From positions 1,036,892 to 1,100,891 of the forward strand of contig JAESIW010000115.1 of NCBI GenBank assembly GCA_016802295.1: DNA of 64,000 nt, read 5' to 3'. Origin of the DNA: Brachionus rotundiformis. Lineage: Eukaryota; Rotifera; Eurotatoria; Ploima; Brachionidae. This document shows, in pieces, positions 51,140 to 63,335 of this stretch; position 1 is the stretch's first letter; every line of letters starts with the position of its first letter. Under the pieces are notes generated by a model, which had not been told where the DNA came from, searched no databases, and saw nothing but the letters and a program-made list of their open reading frames with translations. A program made the position numbers and the translations under genes.

Positions 51140-52600
51140 AGTAGTGGTAGTAGAAGTAGTTCTTGCTGCGACACCTAACATGTAGAATGCCTGCCATTGG
51201 GCAGTGTGGACCTGTAACAACATATTCCATTTAGTCTATCTAGAGCAGCTTTGAAATCTGCGGTTGACTTAGATGTGTTACTTGGTCTGATTTGGCCTGA
51301 ATCACCTTAGAGTAACTACAGAGGAACAAGGAGTAAATAAAATATAAGTGTGTTGAATAAACGTTTATTTCAAAATTAAGAAGCAAAAATATTAGTAAGT
51401 TCTTTTAAAATCACAACCCTTATTTATAATCAAACGCTATTCTTTTGATTAGTAATATCAAAGTTATAAATTAAATAAATTGAATATTAACTTTAAAATT
51501 AATGAACGATTAATATTGATTGTTTCGATTTTAATAATATATTTAATATTAAAAAGGAAAAATTTATAATGAAATAGAAGATAAATTTCATACCGTAACC
51601 GATGTTACCACATATTTTGGGGTAACCTGTCCAGTGTGGAACTACTCTTTGATACTTTGAAAAAAAGGTATGTCTAGCGCTCACTGCAGCTGCAAAATCA
51701 TTTCCAGCTAGAGCAGGAAAAATTTTTCTCTGAATTCTGATGCTATTACTTCTTATTGCCGTGGTTGAACCTTTGATTACTGATCTATTTACCAGATCTC
51801 TGACCAGGATAACCTCTTCTAGTCCAGTCACTAATTTGCATATTTCAATTCTGTCTCACTCTTATTTCACTCAACCTTATCAAACCCAGTCTAGCTAGCC
51901 TCAATTCATACAAGACACTTCTTAGCGACACAAAGACCTTTGATCATCGTTCTTGCTCATTCTTTAACACATTCTAATCCCTGCACTGCATTGTCTAGGT
52001 TAGCTCTGACCGTGGATGTTTACTTGAAAATGCTCTATTCTTATCTCTAAACTCCATCGCACATGCACTTAAACTTGGCGGGTCCCCTGTAAACCTGACG
52101 AGATCATAGATCCCTCTCACACTCGGCGGTTGTCAATATGTTCCCCGACTTTTCATATCTATGAGTTGCATTTAGTCTTCCAAAATGCACCACTTATCAG
52201 CACATAGTTCCATTCATCACACATCCATCCATTGACAATCTAAATCTTTCTGCAGAAAACTTAACCATAGAATTTGTTAACTACACCGAAAATTTCCGAA
52301 TCATCAAACAATAAAATCATTTTATCACCTAACCCTTAAACACACAATTTATGAATTTGATGCGGAGCTGTATCAAAAGCTTTAGAAAAGTCAGTAGTAT
52401 TTCATCAGCAGTGTTTCGCTTTGTCAACTCATTCGTGACAGTATCAACCATTTCAAGAACGTAAGTCACGCAAGCTTTCATTGAAACGAATGCTGGCTTC
52501 CAACTAAGAGATTATTCTCTTCACAAATTAGGACTTTTTCATTCACGATGACTTCTATTTTACTTTTTCACATAGCATTTTAGAGACTTAAAGTTCATTT
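51140..52600 (-). mobile_element. Decayed CR1-like non-LTR retrotransposon, polymerase and 3' end (family B)
   Basis: On the minus strand the parts occur in the correct order but in changing frames. ENNLLVGSQHSF is near 52530-52490, then CVTYVLEMVDTVTNELTKRN followed, after a frame shift, by DFSKAFDTAPHQ (52400-52370), a clear reverse-transcriptase palm motif. Near 51720-51600 is NDFAAAVSARHTFFSKYQRV then VPHWTGYP, the WNxLP-type C-terminus. The final STADFKAALDRL lies near 51260-51225. An ACT-rich 3' tail is at 51160-51140. About 290 bases (51595-51305) separate the last two parts and begin GTATG and end TAG on the minus strand. Confidence 0.8.
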
Positions 52601-52674
52601 TACTCCAATGACGCATCCCAATGTCCTCCGGATGTAGGATAGTAAAAAATCCTCGTATGGAAAGCAGCGAATGC

Positions 52675-53245
52675 GGAAAAAACCAAAGTCATGTGTATAA
52701 ACAGCAAATTAGATCATGATATATCATGAATATGATCATGATCATGATCGATCATGATAGATGGTACACATATTGAGCGTGTGTTGAGTGTGCGAATGAA
52801 TTCACATATTTAGAAAGTATCATAAGTGAAAAAACATGGGAGCACATAAAGACACTAAGAACAGACTTGCAAAAGCAAAAGGAGTATTTGCCAGACTCAA
52901 ACCAGCATGGAAATCAAAGTACTACAGCAAGGACACCAAAATCAAGATATACAACACTGATGTATGTAAGCGAATACTGGGGAATAAGAGTTGGACAGAA
53001 AAGTCTAAACACCTTCCATTTTTGGGACTATGAAGAAGAGCCAAGTCAGAGCCATTAAGTGAATGTATCCAAAATAAAAAACTGCGATAGTCTGGGCATG
53101 CACTCAGAATGAAAAGAATACGAATACCAAACAGAGCTCTTCAATGGACACCTCAAGGGCGAACAAAGGTAGGACGGCCAGCTATTACATGGAGGCCAAT
53201 AATTACGAAAGAGCTCACCAAAATGGGAAAATTTAATACAAATTA
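52675..53245 (+). mobile_element. Decayed non-LTR retrotransposon fragment, post-polymerase region (RTE-like family A)
   Basis: Successive plus-strand frames give NAEKTKVMCINSKLDH (52676 on), VECANEFTYLESIISEK (about 52780-52830), TKNRLAKAKGVFARLKPAWK (52855-52915) and RILG. Then come RIPNRALQWTPQGRTKVGRP and AITWRPIITKELTKMG (53140-53230). This order is that of the C-terminal part of one common reverse-transcriptase family, also seen at 1335-2025. A simple ATGATC-rich stretch (52713-52760) interrupts it, and frameshifts make it inactive. It begins beside the 5' end of the family B remnant, in the opposite orientation. Confidence 0.8.
52713..52760. repeat. ATGATC-rich simple repeat
   Basis: Overlapping ATCATG/CATGAT words form a largely self-complementary low-complexity run inside the retrotransposon remnant. 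Confidence 0.7.
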
Positions 53246-56200
53246 AATAATAAAATCTGAATTTTTTATTGTAAATTTTTTGCTGGATTTGTGTTTATTT
53301 TCAAAAAACTTCAACAATTTTCTAACTCAAACTTATCATTAGGAAATTAATCAAATAATTATTATCAAAAAGTAATAACAATTCTGTTGAAAAAAATTAT
53401 TATCCAGGGTTTTCTAATATTCAAGTAAAAAAACATTTTAAAACTAAATAAACAAATCTAGAAGATAGTAAAATAACTGATTAATTTAATTGCGTGTAGT
53501 CCAATTTAATCCAAAATTTGCTTTCATGATTAAAAGAATATTGTTGATTCGATGAAGTTATACTTAATATCTAATAAGCTCAGGAATGCATATCAATCAA
53601 TAAAATTTTCTAAAAGTGTACCAAAAAGCAACCTTATAGGTACATTATCCATTAATCATCAATGATTTGTGGCTAAATAAGTATCACCTTTTTGTTTATA
53701 GATAAATTAAAGAAAAAAATTGGAAATAATAAAATATCTAAAGATTACAAAATGATACTTGTAAATGTAAAATTTTAATTGCTTCAAATTCATTAAGATG
53801 GTAGATGAGCTAGGAGCATTTAAATTGGGAAAATCGAACCACTTTTAATTTAATTTAAAATATTTTAAAGTATTAAATCTTGGATTTTTTGAAAATAGAA
53901 ATGATTTATACTATGATGATTTTTAATTTAATTATTTTTGTCATTCATTTTCGAAAATGAAAAAAGAAACTTGAAAGTTAAAAACAAAAAGATCTTTGCA
54001 AAAAATCACATTAAATAGACTATTTATTAAATTATCTTAAATTCAAAAATTAAATATAAAAAGATCACTTGTTCTAATTAAAAATTAAAAAAAAATCAAA
54101 ATAATTTCATTTAACTAGCAAAAAATTTAACTTTTCGAAATAAAAACTTTAAAAAAATTTGAAAATTATTCAATTAAGCTTAACTTATAGTTTATTTAGA
54201 TTAATCTAACTTTTTTCATTAAAGTCTAAAAAGTATCCTCGCACAAAAAGAACAAATAAAATGATCATTTGTAAGTCCAAAGGTAATTCGATCAATTCTA
54301 TTTTTAAAAAAGGCCAAATTTTGTCAAATGATCAAATGATAAAAATCCCATCAATGAAATTGTTTGTTAAAATAAGCTTGAAAGCAAACATTTTAATTTT
54401 TTTTAACTTTCAACAAAACTCTAAATTATTTATCTAATATTTTGTAATTTAGTCACGCAAAATTTGTTTGTTGAACTTAAATAAAAGTCATTAAATTCAA
54501 ATTATTTATTTCAAGTTAAATAAAAAACAAATATTTTATAACTAGCATTGGTTAATTATTTTCTATTTTCTCATTTCAAAATTCTAATTGAAATCCATAG
54601 AATGGTATTTTTTTCAAATAACCAAGTTTTTGCCACGGCTTCTCCAAAAATCAAATTAAAATTTTTTTTTAATTTAAATCATTCCAGATTTCGCTAAAGA
54701 TTCTCAAAATGTTAATTGTTTTTATCTAGATGCAAATTAGCCAACCATTACAGCAATTTAAATTGGCTTTTTTGTCGGATAACAAGCTTGATTTGGTAAA
54801 AGCTAATAAATTTAGATGTTTAAATTAAAAAAATTTATTAAAAGTGATATGCTTATTTAGCAATATTCAATTGCTAATAGATAATTTACAACTCTATCTT
54901 CTTTTTAAAAAATAGCAAAAATTTTATTTTTCGTTTTAATATCATTTTTGCGTTTAAATGATAAAATTTGTTGATGAGTTAATTTAGTTGATTCAATAGA
55001 CCAAACCAATGTATCCATTTTATTGAACTGTCAATTTTTCCATGAAAAAAATCAATTAACTTATCTTAACAATTAACTATATGACGAATGGGCAAAGCGT
55101 CAAATTTTTTACATATTTTAAAATTTTTTCCAAGTCACCCCATAGGTGTTCAAAACGAATTTTGTAATCGTTAATTTGAACATAATTTCTTTTTAATTCG
55201 TATAGATATAATTTAATTTAAATTTTATTTTCTATGAGTAGACAAAATCGCAACTTGTCTATATTGTTGAAATTTTGTTTGTTTGTTTTTGGATAGATAC
55301 CATTTAGATAGCTAAAATATACAAACTTTTAGACATTCCATCAATACTTGGTATTCTAAATTGCTAATTTTACCAACAGCTTTGTCAAATATTATTCAAA
55401 TGTAATTGTAAAATTTATTTTTAGATGACCATTTATCACTTAGTGATTGTTTGACAAAAAATTCGTCACATCAATCAACAATCTTAAGGCAGCATGTAAA
55501 TCGTCATTTTAAAGAGTGGAAAATTATCTATGATTCAAATTTTTTAGAGATAATGGCATGTTAAAGATAATTGAATGAGACAAGAGACCATTTTTTTATT
55601 CATATCCAATTTTGGATAAAAAATCCAAATTTTAATTAATACTTTTAAAAATTTCAAATTATTCGACTGTATAATACTTTCCTATCTTTTTAAACCGAAC
55701 TTCATATATTTGCTAAAATCGCAAATAGGTCCTCATGAAAGCGTGAAAAAATTTAATTTTCCAAAGTAATGAGACCATATTTTCTTTTTAATCTTTGTTT
55801 TTTATTTAGCGAAAAACGCCCATCTTAAATAAAATATGAATGACCGTAAAATTTTTAAGGTAAATTTTTTCCCTAGGGGCTCATTTTAAACCAACTACAG
55901 GTTTAAAGTATACTTATCATAAGTCAAATAATCCTCATTTTTTGAATCGATGAATTCGATCTAACCAAAATATTCATTACATTAATAAATTAATAATCTA
56001 AAGGCTTTGAATAATCTAAATTTTTTGTCAACCATGTATTTCAAAACAAATATTTAGAACACAATCAAAGAGTACTTATTTTGTATTGTAAAATTTTATC
56101 TATTTTAACAAATAAATTCAACGACTCACTGGAGCATTGGTCCAAGCTTTGTGATAAATTTTTTTACAAACCCTCAAAGATGTAAAAAAAATCTAATTTT

Positions 56201-56961
56201 TTTAGATTCTTTACCAATTTCAAAAAATTTTTCTTTTCATTAATCAAGTTTTTTATCAATTAATCTTTATCCAAGTAGAATTTATTTTTTTTTCAATTTA
56301 GATTGTTATTTTGTTTTAATTATAATAATAGACTTTGGTTAAAATTTTTTGCTTTACCTTTAAAATCTTTCAGGTAAATAATTTATAATTTTTAAAAAAC
56401 TAATCAAAAATTAATTACTAAAATTTCCATTAGTCGAATCAGACTAAATTAATAAGCTGTCGAATTTAAAAACCAATTCTCATTTAATTTAAATACACAT
56501 TTAGATTTTTTATTGAGTAAAAAAAAAAGAGCTCTTATAAATAAAGATAAATTGAATTTTTGTTTTTGTTATTGCTGTTGTTGAGATGAGCATCTTCTTT
56601 CTTCTTTTGAGAGGTTATTTTTAAATTTTAATTAAATTCCATTATTTTGGATATACAGAAAAATCCAAAAAATAAGGCACAAGTTTCAGAAATGCAATCA
56701 ATTTTTGGTCTAAAAAGCTCTAAAAAACCATTGCGTCAAACTTGTCCGAAAGTATATGCCCAAAAAATTAATTTTCTTTAGATTGTTCAATAGTTCTTTC
56801 AATAGTATTTTAATTAAATTAATTAAATATCTAAAATTTGAAAATATTTTATTTAGTTGTTATATTTTAGATTGGTAAAATAATTTAATTTACCGAGTCT
56901 AACCAAATAATGCTCAATCGAATCGCATTTGTTTAGGATACAACCCAATTAATTGACCAAA
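53246..56961. other. Long intergenic region
   Basis: 3.7 kb of AT-rich sequence with frequent poly-A and poly-T runs. I see no exon, RNA gene or defined repeat. An in-frame TAA lies just upstream of the ATG at 56962, so the next gene starts there or in an unseen 5' exon. Confidence 0.5.
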
Positions 56962-59900
56962 ATGTCCAAATTAACCAATAGCTATGAGTTTACCAATGGC
57001 TACTTACCCGATAACCAGACAAACTCCATTTCCAACCGAGCTTCCAAAAAAAATAACCTAAACTATATTTACATCCCGTCAAAATCGCCGCCACTTTACC
57101 ACAACCTAAACTCCGTTTCCTCAAACACATACAGCAGCTATGACACTAAATTATCTTCAAACAACAGTAAAACAAGCAACGTGTCCAGCTCGAACGAATC
57201 ATCAATGCTGAACAACAGCTACCACTCGACCAATGATGAATATATGGAGCCACAATGGAAACAAAAGCCTGTGTACCCCTCGAAAAACTACTATGACCCA
57301 CAATTCACCAACTACATGCCATCTGATGCTTCCAAGCGTCCAATCAAGATAAAAAATTTACCTAATGACAAATCTAGACTAAATGAGACAATTCTCAGAA
57401 ATAAAATTTCCGACTACAAACCAAGTTTTAACAGTCCCATGAACAAACGACACAGTGTAAATATAGATAGTTATCCGTCAACGCCGAGATCTAATGTGAC
57501 ATCGCCTCCTGTTCAAGACATGAGGAGCTCAAATGATAAATTGCTTAATTACGAATACTTAAATAACAGCAATTACAATCAAATTTTAAAAAATGATGAC
57601 CATCTTTCTGGTAAAGTTAAAGATGACTCTTACAGCATGCTGACAGGCAGTATGAACAAAGAGCGAAAAGTCAAAAACACCAACAATGTCTCGGCAGATT
57701 ACAATTTTGTTGCCGGAAATTTAGATGGTGTCCAGCAAGATTCGTCAGAGAGTGTAACTCATACAGAAAGCCCTTTGTACAGAAAAATTATGAGTAAATT
57801 ATCCGAAATACCAGATTCTATGTTTACTAAAAGATCTGTCAATCAAACCAACGAAGCGCCACCACCACTTGCAACTCATTCTGGAAATATTAACGAGAAA
57901 TTGCTAAAGCAAAAAAAAAATTCAAAAGTGTCTTCAGCAATGCCAACCAATGCACCAAAGTCAACTGACGAGCAAAAATATGTCTCGTTAATTGATGTAA
58001 ATCATCACAGTAAGCCAAAGTATTCAGCATTTAATGAAAACAGACTTTCAAATAATCATAATAAAAAGACAAAATATAAAAGTATGTATTTTGATCCAAA
58101 AATTTTCAATGATGATGATGTTAACCATAGTCGGAAGCAAAATTTGTCCCAAGACATTCAGATTAAAGAAAAGATTGCTAGCCAAGCAGGAGATTTGATA
58201 TATACCTCGTTGCCATTTTATTCCAGCAGTTTGCCAAAAAAAACATCTAATCCGACTTATGACATAAATGATTATCTGTACTCAGAAGAGACTGGTAAAA
58301 CAACTACCGATGTTAAAAAGACTGAGGAGAAAAAAAAAGCTGATCATACAAATTGGAAAGTGGTGGGCAGAAATGAAGAAAAACCAAGTGGAAATGTCAA
58401 AACGAAAGAAAGTGGTGTGATTGGAAACAAAAATGGAATAAATGCTTATATCAAACTAATAGATAACTGTCAAAATAAACAAAAAAATTTAGCTAGTTTA
58501 GATGAGTTTGAAATTTCTGGATCAATTAAACACAGTAAGAGTTAAATAATTTGTTTATTTAGTAATTTTTTACCTTGTTAAATGATAAATTATAAATTTA
58601 TGAATAATTATTTAAAATATATATTTTTAAAATTTAAATATTTGACAAGACTTTTATTTTATATGAATATATTTTATTCAACATTTAATTTTAATTGTTT
58701 AATTAATAATACTTTAATACCGTATTCTCTCATTCGATTATGCTGCACCAATATCTAAGACACGCTTTTGGACCCTGAACCAAAGTACATCTCGCCCACA
58801 CTAGAGCACTTTTTATTATGAATGCATGGTCCAACAGCATAATCACATGTTTAGGTCCACATCATACTCTGAAATTTTTAATTTGATGCGTTACCTAGTT
58901 CAAGTCATGCTATCAAATTAAGAATTTCAGTCAATGATAACCAATTGAACAGATTCTTACCAAGTCAAGAATAAAAGCAATTTTTTTAAACTAAACATTT
59001 GGTCGGGCATCAAAAATCAAGAAAATAACAAATCATATATGTAAAAGAAGATTATCTGATACATATTATCAATTTTTAAAAAATATTTATTAATTAAAAT
59101 AGATCAATGAATTTCGGCGCTTTTATTTGTATTTGATGATTTTTGGTTTAATTAATTTTAAAAATTTAGTCTAAAATAGATAGATAATTATAGGCCCATA
59201 CTTAATAATAGCATACCAAAAAGCCTATAATTTACGGCATATTTTGCAATTTGTAATTAGAATATTAAAATTTTTTATAATTTAATTAAAAGTAACTGGA
59301 TAAATGGTCGTCATTAAATGCTTTTTTTACTTGGTTTTAGAATTTGGAAGAAATAATTACTCTCTTAAATAAGAATAAATAATTAAATTTCAATAATTCA
59401 ATATAATTTTATATGTTTACTAATTTGTTTTTAAATTAAAGACAGTTTGTCAAAAAAAAATTCAGTGGATTCATCATATCAATCAGATATGTACTCACCA
59501 TTAGATAAACTAAATGTTTCCGATGCCGCAAATCACTTGGATGATCTAAATTCAAGCTACCAAAGTAATTGTTCCAGCAAGCACAACTATTCTTTGTTCC
59601 CTGAGCACAATTTCAATTCACACTACACGCCAAGCGACTATTTTAAGCCAAATATGGCCAAAAAGCATGATTTAAACAAGTCTATAGACGTAATACAAAG
59701 AACAGAGCCTAAATCAAAAGTGGTTTTAGATATTAATCCATTAAAAGACACCGAAGAAATCGAAAAAGAGGCCATTTTTGAGCAAAGTAGCAGCTTTTCT
59801 GAGAGTATCAGCGATATAGATGACCATTTATTTGATACTGATGTCGAGCTTAGGCGTAAAAAACAAAATAAACGCAGTTCCAAAAATCTAAACATTGTTC

Positions 59901-61007
59901 TTTCGGTCCCAGACTCAAAAAATATTGCTAAAATAATAAGCAACTATCCAGTAAAGACCAATTTAGGGGACACTAAAAGAGAAGAAGCTAAACAGAAACA
60001 AGTCAAAGTTACAGATGAATACAATAAACAACAGCAGCATGTTTCTAAGGAAAGAAAATTGTCCAATGACATTGACCAAGAGATATCCGAGTTAACAGAA
60101 AAAATGGACTTGAAAGCCAAAGACAAAAATCGCCTTAATGATTCTATTGATTGCAAATATCCAGTTTTGATGAGAAAAATATCGACACCTCCCCCATTGC
60201 CAAACATCCTTGATAACAAAAATAAACGCAACACCATCCATGGAAGTGATAACATATACATGTCAATGAATAAGCAGTTCTCAAGTGAGACTAAACCAGC
60301 TTCCATTACATCAGCAATCAGAGATGGCAAAACCGAAAAACCAATACGAGTTGGGCACGGTTTACTGCCACCACCACCCCCGCTTTGGGCTAATAACAAC
60401 TCGATTACTTCGAATTTAGATGAAAGCTTAACCAAAGAAACAAAATCTAAAGATGATCCATCTAAACTCAATGAATCAGTGTATACAAATAAAACTGAGA
60501 GTGCCAAATCTAATAATAAAAGGCCTCAGTTGATAAAAAATAATCATGTAGTTGCAAAAATAGCTCAAAAAGACCCTGGTCCAAAAGGTTCAAGGAAGGA
60601 TGATAAGCTCACTACGACAACTAATCTACCACAATTAGATAAAATAGATTATGTCTTAAAGACAAATGATGATAAGTTATTGACCAATATTATTCCCTAT
60701 GTTGATGATAAAAAAAATCAAAAAAACAAATATAGAAAAGCGGGAAAGAATTTTTATTTAAATGAGTACAAATTGGATGACGATACTTGGTCATCTAATG
60801 CAAATGGAAAAAATTTTTATGAAAATTACGCAAGAGAAAACGACCGCAGAAAAAAAGAAGGTAAGAAAAAAGAATAAAATTTGATAGTTAATAATAAAAA
60901 TTTAATTAAAATAAAATTTTTATCAAGGAAGTGGATTTTTAATGCTTTTGCCCGGTATAGCGATACCAATAGAAACAGATGCTGCCGATTCGGATGAAAG
61001 CGGCTGA
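56962..61007 (+). CDS. Unrecognised long low-complexity protein with proline-rich motifs
   Basis: Exons 56962-58534, 59442-60860, 60928-61007; phase 1 at both joins; about 1023 residues. The ATG follows ACCAAA and an in-frame TAA lies nine bases upstream. The protein is dominated by Ser, Asn, Lys, Asp and Tyr with no membrane segment, signal peptide or folded domain that I recognise. Visible motifs are short repeats of SSYQS type near the start of exon 2 and two proline-rich sites, STPPPLPNI (about residue 770) and LLPPPPPLW (about 830). Such sites suit SH3, WW or profilin binding (inference). The end is hydrophobic then acidic (LLPGIAIPIETDAADSDESG), in its own 80-base exon. Gene identity is unknown; it may be a cytoskeletal or scaffold protein, but nothing proves that. 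The first intron is 907 bases and contains two small repeats. Confidence 0.8.
58681..58718. repeat. 38-base dispersed repeat, copy 2
   Basis: This is the partner of 11891-11928 (37 of 38 identical). It is in the first intron of the unrecognised gene, directly before a GC-richer patch (58720-58870). One minus-strand frame of that patch is open for about 39 codons (around VWARCTLVQGPKACLRYW), with no family I recognise. Confidence 0.5.
58869..58930. repeat. Hairpin with 19-base arms
   Basis: Left arm 58869-58887 (CTGAAATTTTTAATTTGAT) and right arm 58912-58930 are reverse complements with one mismatch, around a 24-base loop. It is intronic. It may be the end of a small foldback element. Confidence 0.7.
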
Positions 61008-62440
61008 GACACTATTTTCTTCATTCGATCAGTGTATCAAATTAGTTTTTTATATTTTATTTTTGGAAAAAAATTGGAATTTGTTTCGAATTTTTTGAAA
61101 ATTTCGTGTTTTAATTATGGTACAAATGGCCGTGATTAGAAAGAGCTTTGTTATAAATGGTCTAGAATAGGACTTGGGACTTCTAGCCGTGACGGCTTTT
61201 ATTTTTAGATAAAAGTTTTTAGAACCCAAACAATGATCATATTCTAGTTGTTTTTTTTAATATATATATATATACATATATTTTATTTATATTTATATTT
61301 ATATACAAAAATATAAGTTATTTTTTTAAATAAATAAGAATTTTATATTCCAAATACCTCGTTCATCAGAAATTCCGGCCATTTAAAAAAATATAACTTT
61401 TCAAGTTAAACTCTATTTTATTTCAAGGCTAATTTCTAGTCTATTGTAAGTTAAATAATCTATAGATTAAAATTTTGATCGATTAATCATTATTTTTGAG
61501 TTAATTTTCATAAATGAAAAATTAAAAAATAAAGAAACTTTAATTTTAAAAAATCAAGCTCAATAAAATTATTGTGAAAAAATAATTTTTTTTAACATTC
61601 AGTATCTTCGAAAATTTACCAAAAGTGTAAAGTAAACTCCAGATTTTAAGGATATAAACAATTTTAAAGAAAAGCGATTATATTATTAATCTAATTAATT
61701 AATAATAAAGAACTTAAAAAATAGTTTGCTTTTAATTAAACTTTTAGAGAATAATTTAAAAGAAGGAAAATGAAGAATATTTATTTTTTTACACTTTTTA
61801 TTTTTATTATAAATTTTAAGAACATTAATGTTTATTTAATAGTTTTATTTAAATTATTATAATAGTTTTTATTGCTAGTTTTCAATAAAATTTAGTCTAG
61901 TCGAAATTAATGATTCTCTTACGATAAGTCAAACTTAGGAAGAGTTTTTTTGATTTCAGGTCAATCATTCCAAATTTCTTGGATTGAAATTGATGGCCAA
62001 ATAATAAATAATTATATAATATACCCTAACCATCAGCCAGATAATATAAATAGGTATCCTTTTCGATTGGTAATTATAGATAAATAAATAGCAATTATTG
62101 GGTTTACATTACATCAATAAAATAAATGAACAAATTTATCTAAGGAAAACCTTTGTAACGATTTACTAAAAAAATAGAATTTATATTGATTTTATTGATT
62201 TATAATCCTAAGTTTATTTTTTTAAATTATGCATCTAGGTATGGTAAACAATTAAATTTTTTTAAAAAATATTAAAGCTGTATAAAATCCTGATTAAACT
62301 GATTATCACAGTTTCTATTGATCTTTCGGGTAATAATGCTTGTCAGGCTCATCTCCTTTTCTAAAATTTTGTTTAAATTTTTAAATATTTAATTAAATCT
62401 GGCATAAGTTTGCAAAGATTTTCGAGACTATTCATTTATA
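61008..62440. other. Intergenic sequence
   Basis: AT-rich sequence after the unrecognised gene. It contains an AT dinucleotide run at about 61258-61280 and TTTATA-type repeats to 61320. No gene is visible. Confidence 0.5.
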
Positions 62441-62445
62441 TATAT

Positions 62446-63335
62446 TTAGTAGTAGTAGTAGTAGTGATGAGACTGCAGTATAAAAATGTTTTATCTATTG
62501 TCTTTAAGAGCTGTGTCAGTCTTTCGTTTCTTTCTTTGATCAATATCAGACACTTCTCTGTCGATACCCCCTTTGAATCCATTAGCTGTCTCTGAGTTGA
62601 CAACACTTTTCGGTAAAGCATTTCGCTTTGAAACCACTCGGTTGGTAAGAAAGTTATATCTTGATGTAGCTTGATTGCAAATTTTTTTCACGAGTTTGAT
62701 GTTATGTTTTCTTCTTAAGTCCAGATTCACATATTTTATGTTAATCTTCTACATTTGAATAAGATCCCCTCTTATTCTGCGCTCTTCTCATTAAGTCCAA
62801 AGTCATTGGCATTAGCCTTGGTATGACTTTTCCTTCAAACATTGGACAAGCTTTGTCGCTCTTCTTTGTACTCTTTCGATGGTGTTTATGCTAGCTTTCG
62901 TTGAAGGGTCCCAAATACTTACAGCGTATTCAAGATGTGGTCTCAAAAGTCCTATGTATAAAAGTCTAAATGTTTCTTGGTCCAAAATTATGAACGCATT
63001 CCTGATTTGACCGAACACTCTGTTGACTTTAGATGCCGCAGAAGAACATTGCTCGATTTTAGGTCATTAGACACAACAATACCGAAATCCTTTTCTTCAA
63101 CAGTTTTTTTAAGGGTCACTGACCCATTCAAGATTGGAACTGTTTATCCAGTTTTTCCTATTTAATATACATTGTTTTACACTTTAATACGTTTAGTTCA
63201 GTAGACCATTTTGCTGTCCAGTTACTTAATTCAAAGAGATCATTTTGAAGTTGAGTCGATCCTAATTCATTTTTATTAAAAATTCCAAATCAAGTCGTCT
63301 GCATATGATAAACATGAACTTTGACTTTTTGGTAA
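62446..63335 (-). mobile_element. CR1-like non-LTR retrotransposon, C-terminal half with 3' tail (family B)
   Basis: The best-preserved retrotransposon remnant here. Minus-strand order: LSYADDLIW with the catalytic YADD (near 63310); LGSTQLQNDLFELSNWTAKW; VTLKKTVEEKDFGIVVSNDL; SKVNRVFGQIRNAF; QETFRLLYIGLLRPHLEYAV; and NTIERVQRRATKLV (near 62850). After a gap come NFLTNRVVSKRNALPKSVVN and a C-terminus ending at a stop at 62491. About 25 bases later the 3' end is a run of ACT triplets on the minus strand (62446-62465). At least two frame shifts and one in-frame stop inactivate it. The 5' half is missing. Confidence 0.88.

Noticed and set aside
59944..60507. 187-codon minus-strand open frame
   Set aside because: Antisense shadow of exon 2 of the unrecognised plus-strand gene, which joins in frame to its neighbours.
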